NCBI GenBank assembly: GCA_019843655.1 | Contig: JACDQD010000102.1 | Span: 7,821,501-7,885,500, forward strand | DNA length: 64,000 nucleotides | Direction: 5' to 3' | DNA from: Lethocerus indicus | Lineage: Eukaryota; Arthropoda; Insecta; Hemiptera; Belostomatidae | Part shown: positions 12,839-24,564 of the stretch, piece after piece | Numbering within the stretch: the first letter of the stretch is position 1 | Layout of the letters: each line of letters begins with the position of its first letter | The notes under the pieces: model-generated | Databases searched by the model: none | What the model saw: the letters and a program-made list of their open reading frames with translations, nothing else | Told to the model about the DNA's origin: nothing | Program-made: the position numbers and the translations under genes

Positions 12839-13587
12839 CGTGGGGGAAAATTCAATCCGGGAAGTGGGGCGGGCCGGCCCATCCTAAAAAAGTGATCGAT
12901 CCAAACGTCAACCCGGTCAACTCTCCGACAGTGTTCAAGGCGCTAGTTCAACGGCTCTAAACCTCAAGCTTCACTATTTCTTAAACCGGTTACTTAGATG
13001 TGCTCCCCTCTCACAAAGCATAAAGCTCTTATTAACCCTTCACTTCCGAAATATACGCTCCATTGCTGAATGAGTAATATAGAAAGCTTTGACTCAAGGA
13101 TTAGCGACTTACTATGATGTATTTCTTAATCTTTCAGTAATGGAATGGTATTTCTTCAATTAATTGAGGTCCGCTGGTAGCAATTCGAGTTTGAAAATAA
13201 TAGGTAAGAGGCAAATTAATAGTGCAGACGGAGAGCATGATGCCACTGTGACATTTCGTGCGAATTAGCTTTAAGATGTTTGATCAAATTACAATGGACT
13301 CTTATAACCTATTCCCTTACGTCCTTGTGATTTTCACCACATAAAATTATTATCAACAATGATTTATAGCTATATTATAAGTGGATTTTCAAAAAATGTC
13401 CCAAAAATTAAAGGAAGAAAACACCGGATACTTGGGAAAAATATACTTGACAAGGCACTTTCCGAACCTATGCTACCTTCCAGTTTTATGAAACTATAAA
13501 TTACGTTAGCAGCAGCTTTTCCTTTAGGTATTTAAAATCAGTTTATCTCCAAGTTCAAAGTTCTTTCCTTCCGCTCACAAGTAAAGA

Positions 13588-13613
13588 ACTTAAATTGAGC
13601 TCTCAATTTAAGT
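13588..13613. repeat. 26-bp palindrome
   Basis: Perfect 12-base arms, ACTTAAATTGAG and CTCAATTTAAGT, are separated by CT. Part of the arm recurs just downstream (AATTGAGAACGG). No gene overlaps it. Confidence 0.85.
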
Positions 13614-16600
13614 CTGGCTTAAGTACCAATAAATTGAGAACGGGAGCAATGGGACAAAAACGGGATTTGAAATGGGGTGTAGTGGGTTAGAAGATCACCG
13701 ACATTTTTCTTTCAACAAAAAATTGACTACAGTACTTGAAGTATCTCCCGTAAAAAAAAAGAACAAAAATCCGCGGGAATGAGGGCGAAATTATGAACAC
13801 CACTCAAATTTGGTAAGATTTGGTCTTAGTTGCATGTTCGGAACCTAAATTTGTCTGCAGTTCCTTTGTATCTACGGCCTTTCGCTCGTTTTTCAGACGA
13901 GGGAACCAATGTTTCGGTTGAGATCGAGACAATCGCCGCCCGTCGTCCCACTTTTCAATCCACCATTGGGCGAATAAGAAAATATTGTTCGCCGAGTTGT
14001 TCAGCTCGGGCTGCTCGTCCCCTTCTTGTTGTCTCTCGAAAAAGCGAACCTCCCACCGCCCATTGTCTGGAATTTCCCGTGTCTCCCACTGAAACTTGTC
14101 CCTGGGGACGGCTCCCCCGGTTCAGTTAACGGCCGGCGATGTTTTTCTTTGCGGTTTACAAAAACAAGGAAATAATAACGTTTTTTTTTCGACACGGTCA
14201 TTGTCGTAGATCTCGGGCACAGTTACCCTTTTCGGACACCTTGAAGGGATGAGTTTGTTCCGTAATTTAATTAGTCGGGTTATCGCTTGAATTTATAGTC
14301 GGGTCGGCCGAAAAATATCTCGAAAGAAAATTGATGGAATGGCCGATCGTTTTTGTCGCTAAATCTCACCCGTCCGAACGGCCCAAATACGAACTCGCGG
14401 GCGTATTAAATTGGACAACCAAATATAAATTAGGTTCACTCCTAGTTTTGAGCGTTTATCGATTGTGGTGATTGAGGGCGGAATGAGAGGATAGTGGCTG
14501 AGGTGGGCTGTTTACAGTGGACGGTTGAGCCGGCCCCCACCCTGCCCCTCGCCATATCTAATCTGACACTCTCTCAGGGCCATATTTGATACTAAACCAG
14601 CACTTTGATTACTCTCGGGCCCAACCTCTCGCACCCGTTCCCCCGACCGCTCCGAGTTAATCAACCGTGCTACCGGCTTGGAAATTCTAGTTAATATACG
14701 CGACCGACGGCACAATGCCAACTGGAAATTGCCATAGTTCCCATAGAGTGTCACCCGTAATAGTACCTATTTTTATTGAGAATGACGGTGGTTGATACAA
14801 GCCTAAAGAACAAATTTCCAACTAATAACCTTTAAAATATAACTTTAAGACCTTAATTATGATCACTATATGTTTTATTATTAATTTAATATTAACTATA
14901 TGCCACAAGGACCAATTTTCAATCAGATCAGGTAATCAATATCAGAAATAGGTATGTAATAACAGAATGAAAGCACGAACCTATTTAAATGTATATTGCA
15001 TTTGAATTTCCTAAAATTTTAAATCCAATCCAGACGATGAAATAATACAGCAAGTGTGTAAGTACAAACAACAAACAAATAGATAGTAAAAATTCAGCAG
15101 TAATTAATTTTATTTCCGCTGAGTCATATTTCTGGCATACGTCGATTAACGAATTGGCTTTTGGAGTATTTAATGAACGACTAAAAATGTTGTACCAAAT
15201 TAATTTATACAGCACACCTCATGAAACTGAACTGAACGTACATTCCCACGGCGCCTTAAATGCTAACCAGCATTACACATTAGTTATGATGGCGTAGTAT
15301 TGAACGCCGTTACTTTCAGTGAAGCAATTCTGATTAAAAATTAAATTAGCTTGAAAAACATTACATAAATCCATTTAATTAGCTTAATCGCAAGTAATAA
15401 TATATATAAATATCTGGAATACATAAAAAATGTAATGCGTGCATGTTTTGATTTAATAATTTATTATTCAACGTGAGTTAAAGATGTTTCAAGTAATAAG
15501 TAACCAAGTAATTGGTTATTTGTTTCTTATTATTCCTAATACTCTACTCTTTAATCAGTTATTTATTTAAATAAAATATAGTTTGCAAACACCACATAAA
15601 CTCATTGAACTGAAAATGCGAAAATAAGAGCTGGTTATTGCGCCAGTCTTTTACGATATATTCGTGCACCCTGCAATACCCTGAAATAAGAAATAGGGCA
15701 TTCAGTAGACAGTAAAGATACACTCAATATAATTTTACTCCTCATTTTGAAAAAAGGCACTGCCGCGCAGGCACTTTCAGCATTTCATGCTACTCCAAAC
15801 TGAACATTTTCCGTTATATTTCTCTAATTGCAGTTAGTGCCATTAGAAAGAACAATTAAATATTGACAAACGTATTTCATGATTTAGATATTGAACGGCT
15901 ACAGCAAAAACCGTCAGCAGGAATTTTAATTAATTCGTACTTCCGTTTTCAATCATCTCTGACGGGCTTGTTCTTGGCCGATCAATGATGTGCGTATGTA
16001 CTTTACCATGTGGGCATTTGGTCCGTTTTTTCAGTTTAAGACGTACAGATTGTAAATTGCCGCGGTGCCCTCCGTGAAAACAGGGGGTGGTATAAGCGCG
16101 CGGAATACGGTAATAAGCGGCAGGTTGGGCAAATGGGCCCCGCGGCCCTGCTGCTCTGCGATATTGGACTCGGCGCCGGTCGACAGGTGCGGCTCCATTT
16201 TCAATAACGCCATTACACTGCTTTCCCCGGCGAAAACTTTCTTTTACGCAACAAAATATATCCTTAGACAGAATGTAATTAAGAGAAAGATATTAGGTTT
16301 GCGGGCCCGAGAAAGAGCAGACATTTCCGACCGAGAGGGAAAGAAAACGGGGAAACTCGAACAACGAAAAAGTAAGATGAATAATAATATTGTGACAACC
16401 GAAAACAAAGAGCATTAATTATTAGTAACTGACATACATAATAACGTCACTTCAAACCCAATAATATTAGGCACATTACAACAATATATGGTCTCAACCA
16501 TATCATAGGAATAAGAGAGTTACAATTTACATGATAACATAACAATGACTCATAATTCTTCTATTCAATTCTCCCTCGTTTGGTCTTGAGTAGTAGAGAC

Positions 16601-19600
16601 TGGACGGTCATCAAATATCCGTCTAAACACTTCAGACGCAGACAGGAAATATGATCTAGTAAAAAAAGGTCGATATTTGGCTTCGTCGTACAAACGAAAC
16701 AATGCGAAATATTAATATTCCTTTGGCCGCAATGTCGACCATGTTTCACTTGGGGTCGTTGAAACGCGACAGTTGTATATTAACACGAAGTGAATGTCGT
16801 AGTAATTGTTGGTGGGGCGAGAGCTAACGCTAATAATCTATTTTTATGATGGTCGGGGCGCGTGACAGCATTTTCCCTCCAGCTTTCTGCCCACCGAACA
16901 AAACTCTATTCAACAACCCCATTCGTCTCTATTAAGCCCTGCCGAGAAAACGGGCGGCAGAATTTATGCCCCGTAATGTTAACATTATTATCCTTCCCCC
17001 CCTTTCTACCATCCCCTAACTCGCTCCAGAGGTCCATTGGTGAACACTCCGCGGTATAAGAGTAAATAACCAAGCCAACAAGTATTGTACTAAGATATTA
17101 ACGCCTCGCCCACAATAGAGCGCACTTAAAACCCTCTTCTTTTTGCGATTGTTCTAACTAATGTTATGTGTCTATATCCCCCTCTGATACGTTACTGAAA
17201 ACAGCTTTCAGGTTCACAATAGTACGCGATGTTTGTGCTTCGTTTTTGGAATACTCGTTCGGATTAAACGAGTGTCCGGAGCGGTAGTTTTTGTAAGTTA
17301 TTCTTTCTTCTGGTTGAAATTGATGAAAGTTTCAGGCACTCGACACTGCCTGGCATCCTGTTCCTTAACCATAAATTCTGAACTAATTCATTCCACTCGA
17401 TCGTGGGGTCCAGAGTGCTACAGATCCGATCTTGTTAATCAATTTCAAATTTCCTGGCTGCCTGATAATTTCTCTGAGATTAAACAGATTTGGTATCCAG
17501 AGGTCGACGGACTATTAACCCTGGTGACCCAGATCCCCTAACTTCTGTTCTCTACTTTCTATTGGGCAATAAGAAAGAAACGTTGTTTTTATTTTATTTG
17601 CGCTAAGTATATTCATTCACACGTTTCAGTTTTACAATTAGATTATTGAGTTTAAGTTTGTCTTTAATTTCAACAACGATCCCGTCCAATACGCATTTAT
17701 ATTACCAGCCGAAGCATCCAGCTCCGTACTGAATGTCCAAAGCGTAGCACCAGTGCCCGTATTTAACCAGAGATCGCATCGTCTGAAATGCTGGAGGTTT
17801 GGAAAACATAAAGAAATAGAAAATAATCGGGAAGATATATTGGACAATAGGATTGGGGCAATAAACAAGTAAGTTCAACAGGAGAGAGATAAGGCTGGCC
17901 GACAATAAACGGTGTTTATTGGTTAAAGAGGGGTCGGTCGGTTGGGGCATTAGCCATGGCTACTGATGTACGGCGGCCCGTTATCAAACTGCCGGCAGAA
18001 TATCTCATTCACCGTTCGGTCTCACCGTCACCAACTCATTTCCAAACCGGTATTCTCCCTCTTTTAATATCGTCCCACAATACGCCCCTCTGATTCCCCA
18101 TCCGTGTACGTATCATTACTACACGACTTTTGCGTTCATTGATGAACGTAAAATTGAAATTAATCAATTGGTGCGCATAATTCAAGGGAAACATTAACAA
18201 TTTGGAGTATATACTACCTACTTATACTTAATGGTCTGTCAAGGGGGTCCAAACGATACCCACCTATAGTCCTTTCGCTACCGTCAACGCGAGTGCCGTC
18301 CAACTTTCCAATAAATCTACCGGAACCGGAAACGGGAAAGAAGAACCCTCGAGTTGTTGCGGTCCGAGGGGCGCTCCCCAATTTCGGGTTTAATTCCGAT
18401 AAAGCCGGAAGGAAGGCGGAGGGAGGGGTCGTGGGAGGCCCGAGAGTGGAAGGGGCGTGATTGGAAAGACGCGACGTGTGTTGAACGAAAAAAAAGGCCG
18501 GGAAATTAAGAAGTTAACGCGGACTCTCATCAATCCGTGGGAGAGACAGGATTGGACGGGAATGGGGGGCGGGGGAGGCCCAACTTTCGACCCCGCGTGA
18601 GGCCCCGACCGGGTTCATTAATCAAACGCTTACCCTTCCAAATACTGACCGTTTTGCACTTTTCCCCTCTTAATATATATAAAAAACCACTTTCTTAATG
18701 CAAACAATCCGCCTTGAGAACACCACGTGGTCTCACATTCAACAAACTGGAGCCGGGTTTCGCTAGCTCAAAGGCGCTTTTGGAGATAATAAGTATATCC
18801 TTTCAAAGTCGGATACAAGGGCAGGGATATTATACAATAATGAAGAAATGGTGATTGAATTTGTGTTATCGATATTCATTGATCAAATTTTGTTCGTTTC
18901 GTCTTGTAAAACATGTTTTAGTCCAATAAACTGATCCGAATACTTACCCTTAGAAATACTATTTGGCACAATTGGAGGCATTATTGGTGAATGCCATTTG
19001 GAATATCGTATTTCATGCATTTGGTAGATTTAGAAACAAAGGTATAGGAAACGGAATTTATTAATTTACGGGCTATTTGAAAACCTACAAAGAAATAATC
19101 AGTGTTATACTTGGCATCAGTTGTTACACTTGTACGAAAAGAGTATTATTTCATTTATTTTATACAGAATATATAAATATGAATAAAAACTATGGAGTAT
19201 GGACACGATATCATCGAAAATTATCTTTTTTTTGTTCCTATTATACTAATTTTAATGCAAGAAATAAATTAGTTACGTCTTCTTTTATTCATTCTTCAGA
19301 GTACATCCACAGTCCTGGTCCCCTGCTTGTACAAGCTCAGCAACTAGACGCGTTCAAATTAATTGAAAATTGGACATGGAGCCGATTAATATTCAGAAAC
19401 ACTATCCTGTTCCCCAATTGTAATTATCGCAGAGGAATCCAATTAACCGCATCCCTTTAATCCGTTTCAAAGGGAAAATGCCAGGCAGGAGGAAAAACCT
19501 ACACAAAAAATTCGCAAGGATTCTTGTACAATATACAATGGTATTGTATGGCGGGGAAGTTTCAATTATTTTATCCTGTGGAACTAATAAAGAAAAGAAC

Positions 19601-21337
19601 GATTAAATGCGCATAAAAGCTGTTTAAAGCTTTTAAATGACATTTATCTGTCACAATACTTGTAGGTCACGTGTTACCGTAATAATTAACCAAGTATTCT
19701 GCTTACGATCAAATTAGATTGCGCCTCATAGATCTAACAAGGCGTTGAAGATATAAGGAAAGTAATATCCACGGCGGGGAAAATACGTTCATTCTGGTAG
19801 CGCCAGATATCAATAAATTCAGTCCTCTATAAAATTCATTGTCCCGTCTGGCTTTTGGGATTTACCAGAAATCTACCCTCCCCGGGATCGGCGCCGCCTG
19901 TATACAATTGAAATGCAATTTCAACAGGTCCAAATTTTTAATACAAATCCAGCTCATTATTGAACGAGCGAATTCCGCAACTGGCACGGCCCTCCAATTA
20001 CGAGTGGGAGGGCCCGCAACTCCGACTCCGTCCGCCTTTCGTTTCCAATAAACCGGTTTCGTTATGCGGTTACCGCCATATCCGATTGTCAAATTAAGGC
20101 TGAGGTGATAATTACATTGGGGCATCAAATAAATTCCCCCCCTCCCACGGTTAATTTTAACTGACAAATGCGGTCAAATTGAAATATATTCTCGTCTGAG
20201 TAATGCGTCCAACTGTAGTTTTGGGTTGATAAAAACATGACTACAAAATGTATACACTGTCAAAAAGTGCAATATTGATATTTTTACTTAATTTAAATTT
20301 GGGTGGTCTGGAGCATAAGTTTGTGAATGAAAGATGTATGTTTATACTTATCTGATTTCTAAATGTTTGAATTAATCTTTTACACTAAGTTTTGAATTGT
20401 TCGAACCTTCATATATAACTGCTTGTGTCAATTTTGCTTAAATGTTTCGAATTTAATTTTGAATAGGATTGCATCGATTGGAGAATCGTAGTTTGACAGA
20501 TTTTCTTTTTATATACCAAACTAATGTCTTACCCCCTGAATTTACCTGATCAACATGTACATGTGTTAAAAAAATGAAATAATAATTGGACACAAACGTT
20601 TTTCGTTCATGTACCTAAAATTGAAAATGTTATTTATTGAAAACACATTAAACAACGGTTTATTATATTTTTTTCTACATGGACGATATCGAATGCGTAA
20701 ACTCCTGGATTTCCGGACGTTCAGTCTGACCGTATAGGCCTACATAAGACATAACCCACAACGTACACTCCATACAAATATCATCGGGTTGTACATAGAT
20801 TGAGATGATGGAGTAGGAAAATGGTGAAGGGGAGGTAGGACGATAACTATGTTTGCTGGCTTATACCATAAATCTGCGGTGTTCTTAACGGTCGTTTGCG
20901 GGCACCACCCAAGCCGGCCACGCCACATTGTGCGGTCGGGTTACGTGCAGTTTCACGTCCGCACACGGTTACACCGACTTATGTCCATTTAACCTACCTA
21001 CTGTTGTTCCGCCTAGGTTTCCCTGTTCATCGAGAATGACCCGCCTATTTGATCTTGAATCAATTTCCTTCTGAAAGTTTGGGTTCATGGATAACTTTGC
21101 ATAATTTTGCATTAATGTAAAGAGACGATTATCTCTTCCTAATGCCGAAAATCCGTCTAAATATGGTCTCTTAGATTATTTAGTAACACTAAAACGGAGA
21201 TTTGTTTTCCGTTCCGCTTTTAATTATAACCAGATTTCAACATGAACTAGTTGCGTCCGTATAATTGAGGAAAAGTGAATGCCAAATTTCGAATACTGCG
21301 GTATGTCAATAACCCAATCTTTATTTCTATAAATTCC

Positions 21338-21340
<3 letters not shown>

Positions 21341-21380
<40 letters not shown>
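21341..21380. repeat. (TA)20 microsatellite
   Basis: An uninterrupted run of 20 TA units in noncoding DNA. Confidence 0.97.
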
Positions 21381-21384
<4 letters not shown>

Positions 21385-23026
21385 GTCTCAGGTATATCAC
21401 CAATCTCAGGTACAGTTTCTCATATCATTTTCATTTTGATATGAAAAACGAAACCTATTGAACAAAGTCGGTAATTCGGACTTGAAAATCTTCTATCCAG
21501 TCTTACCAGAAACCTTACTTAGTTCCTGTCGGCACGGATTGTTCAGAGTTCATTTCTGGTCGGGACACTTTTGTGACTGTCTGAGTTTATTCAGTAGGGA
21601 GGAAAAATAAAGGGCTAAAGTTTTGGTAGGGATGTCTCCCGAAGGATAATGTCGGTCCGCCCTCCGAGGGGACGCTCCCTGAATCCTTAAAAGCGGAAGT
21701 TGTCACTCCCGGCCACTTTTCCGCCCGGCTCCCTCTATTATTACTTTTCCACTGCCTCCTCGGCTCAAACTCGAATATCTCATTCAATCAGAATTGAAGT
21801 ATCCCGTTATTGGAATCGAAACAACCGAACCGATTGAAAACACTCGAGAAGCTGAAACCTCGTGAGGACAGAAATTCTGTCACTTTGTCATAACATTATT
21901 TGGGTAAAAACACTGTTGACGACACAATAACTCAAGATTAAACATTTTAATTAAAATACCTCAAATATCGGAGTGAAGTTTTCACATTATAGTCTTGTAC
22001 CTAGAAGAAACTGGATTAATTTAGATTTAGATGCTTCGGAAACAACATAATTTGTTTTTAACATAACTCATATTTTATGCATGATATAGTCGCAGTTATA
22101 TTAGTTATAACATCGGAAACAAGGAATAAAATAATTACAGGAGGAGAGCGTACTGTCCCAATTAAGTTATAGGTTTTAATTCAAGACAAAAATAGAACAA
22201 TCGTTTTATTTCATTTCCGTTTTATTCGGAGATAAAAATGCAACCCTAAAATAAATTTTAAAGTTTCCTTAAACGTACGTTCCTTTACAATTAATGTTAT
22301 CCCTCCCTAAATTATGAAGAGTTCTCGACAAATAAAAAGACGAATTAGGCCGAAGCACGTGACTCGGTTCGAGCAGTGGTTTGCATGACGATGGCCGCCT
22401 TATCGTAACATCGATGAGAGAGCTGCTTGTAAAATATAATGCATTAAATTAAATTTATTTTCACATGATACAGGTCTGTAACCGCACTGAATAAATAACA
22501 ACTGTGCTCGAGTACCGGGCCTACCTCTCCTTACAGCAGTTAGTGTTCAATTTTGTGCAATTTGGGACGATATAAAACGATTTAATCTAATATTATATCC
22601 CGTGGAAAATGTGTTAACATGTCAATATGACAATATAATCGTGAACCACAACATTGTGATGTAATTCGAAATATTAACACAGAAATGTGGTGACTGTATA
22701 TATTTTCCATATATTCTGGAAAAATCTTATAATATGTCACCTCATTATATAACTGCAAGCAAGTTTAAAAAAATTACGTATGATCGATATGAATTATTAA
22801 AAGGAATTCAGGAATTATTTGTATATTACATAAATTTTATAATCAACCAAAAACTTATAAAAGCGAGAAGCCCAAGAATTTCACTTACCGATGGAACAGC
22901 ACACAGTCCGGTCTTTCCTCGGGCGCCTGCAAAACGGCAGGTTCCTGAATAGGACCAGCGGTTTTCTTTCTTTTTATTTGCAAAAAGTGGAAGAAAAAAA
23001 AGAACGATACCAAGAAGTTTTACGAT

Positions 23027-23470
23027 TTAAGGGCGGGTACGGCGCCGTTGCGGAATCTGGATGCGGCCACTTAGGGGGGCGGATGGTTGGGGTGAGTTTT
23101 CCGGCTTAATACCGCGGAGGGTGGGGCGGGTGGGAGGGTAGGGAAGGTTTTCCCTCCCTTCCGCCCGCTTTTCCAATCTGCTAATGGGGCGGCATTGAGG
23201 GCCGGGGCCGGCCGCCCGCACGCTCCCCTGTTGTGGCCGAGCCACACACACACACGCCACGTCCCGCAGCCACGGTATCAGGCATTTCTATATTCGGTCT
23301 GCCAGCCCCCCGCCCCCCACAGGCTCATCCCGCTGCTCCTCTTGTTCCGCGCCATCTTGTCCTGTCCTGATAAGATGACAACGGCTTAGATCTCCCGCCA
23401 CCCAAGCTGGGGATTTGAGCAGTTAAAACCCGCCACCACCTAAAGCCGCCCCGCACCATCTGCATACATG
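23027..23470 (+). promoter_or_regulatory. CpG-rich block upstream of exon A, possible promoter or 5' UTR exon
   Basis: About 440 bases are GC-rich and CpG-rich in an otherwise AT-rich region, ending roughly 320 bases before exon A. The block contains a consensus splice donor (TTGGG|GTGAGT, exon end 23091), a CA run at 23243-23254 and a CGCCATCTTG motif at 23350-23359 that matches the YY1/Pleiohomeotic site. These are what one would expect of a promoter with an untranslated first exon. I cannot see a definite initiator or TATA box, and similar GC-rich blocks occur elsewhere in the window, so the assignment is inferred from position. Confidence 0.35.
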
Positions 23471-23664
23471 GGGGACACGGGAATTCTTTGAAATAATTCG
23501 AATCTGATATCTTTCATTACCCTCTCTTGGAATGTTTCTTCAGTATGTGATACTTTTCACCTGTTGGATCTGAGGAATGAAACTCTATATTCTCGTGTGT
23601 TTCATCCGGTTGTATGCGGGCAACTTTAACCTGGATAAATTTTATTACTCACTTATTATAATGG

Positions 23665-23730
23665 GTGACAGTTTTATTTGCTGTCACGCCTGTTAATTCT
23701 ACCGATTGATTTGCTGTTTAATGCTGTCAC
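23665..23730. promoter_or_regulatory. Cluster of three TGACAG (TALE homeodomain-type) sites
   Basis: GTGACAG at 23665-23671 and CTGTCAC at 23681-23687 form a perfect inverted pair with a nine-base spacer. A third CTGTCAC lies at 23724-23730, 58 bases before exon A. TGACAG is the core bound by MEIS/Homothorax and TGIF-type TALE homeodomain proteins. Function is inferred from the motif only. Confidence 0.35.
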
Positions 23731-23787
23731 TCGAGTAGTTTTTATTCGGATCTTCTGTCTTCAACCGATCGAATTTATTTCTTTTAG

Positions 23788-24062
23788 GTGGATGGAGGGA
23801 TGAGTTGATCGTAATGAGGCAGTCGCCTCTATGTAGGGGAGTGAGCCTGAGCGCCTCAGGGGCCCAGCCTCCTCAGCAGCCGCAGTCGCAGTCGCAGCAA
23901 CAGTCGCAGCCTCCCCACCAGCCTGCCCAGACCCACTCCCAGTTGAGGGCTCAACTGTCTTCTTCCTCTTCGACGCAGGTCCCTGCTGCCTCCAACGAGG
24001 TCCGATACCCGTTCGGCGTGCAGAACGACCTAGGCCACGTTGAGATCACCAACAAGAAAAAG
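23788..24062 (+). CDS. Coding exon A: Gln/Pro/Ser-rich segment of an unrecognised protein
   Basis: The block follows a pyrimidine-rich acceptor ending in TTTTAG at 23787 and ends at AAAAAG|GTAACT. From the ATG at 23814 it encodes 83 residues. The first two thirds are rich in Gln, Pro and Ser (PQQPQSQSQQQSQPP) and look disordered. The last part (RYPFGVQNDLGHVEITNKKK) has ordinary composition and strongly G/C-biased third codon positions, unlike the AT-rich surroundings, which is the main evidence for coding. The frame is also open back to the acceptor (GWRDELIV before Met 23814). It may therefore be an internal exon entered in phase 1, or a first coding exon whose 5' UTR has two very short upstream ORFs (ATGs at 23792 and 23800). 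It leaves in phase 0. A second good donor, TAA|GTGAGT, follows 24094 but would end in phase 2 and hit a stop in exon B. The family is not recognised. Confidence 0.72.
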
Positions 24063-24540
24063 GTAACTAATCAGATTCCGTATATAAATAATAAGTGAGT
24101 ATGAATGATAAAAGCCGTTCTAGGAAATAACAGCTTTTTCGATACTTGAGTTACTGACCTTTTACAGTATATTAAGTTGTTTTGGCTTTCGATTAAACAT
24201 AGTCGATATAAATTAGTCGTTTTAAATGGAATGAGTCACCTTCTCATTTAATTGAAATTTTTAGAAACAAAATTTATTTTCTGTTATTCTGTTGTTAACA
24301 CCTCATTTAACACTGGAATGTGATCTTGGAAAACAATAACTCCACTTTTGTTATTAATGGAATAATATTTAAGTATCTAATACATCCTGCAAACATATAT
24401 TTTTTCTAATGAGCGGAACAGGAGACGGATTGTGGAGGAGGCCCTGCCCTCGATCGGCTGTTGGGGCAATTAAATAATAATATTTCTAATGACAATTTAA
24501 ACTGTTTAAACTATGAAATAAGTAAAGATTAGGCTAATAG

Positions 24541-24564
24541 TCGTTTCACTTACTCGTGAAACGA
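24541..24564. repeat. Inverted repeat in the intron after exon A
   Basis: Nine-base perfect arms TCGTTTCAC and GTGAAACGA flank a six-base spacer (TTACTC). It lies about 480 bases inside the intron and could form a short hairpin in the pre-mRNA. Confidence 0.75.

Larger units (their letters stand above)
11373..23026. other. Noncoding interval between the retrotransposon and the promoter-like block
   Basis: AT-rich DNA with GC-rich blocks at about 12770-12920 and 18240-18620, a (TA)20 tract and the 26-bp palindrome. The longest ORFs (for example 19077-19460, 17233-17541 and 16065-16418) show no motif and no third-position bias. A distant upstream exon of the gene could be hidden here, but none can be supported. 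Confidence 0.55.

Noticed and set aside
17233..17541. 102-codon ORF that at first looked like a retroelement fragment
   Set aside because: No reverse transcriptase, endonuclease or zinc-knuckle motif, no A tail and no target duplication were found.
22734..23109. Overlapping ORFs ending near the GTGAGT donor at 23092, considered as a coding exon before exon A
   Set aside because: Codon bias is weak, and the phase 0 exit does not match the phase 1 entry of exon A. A non-coding first exon remains possible.
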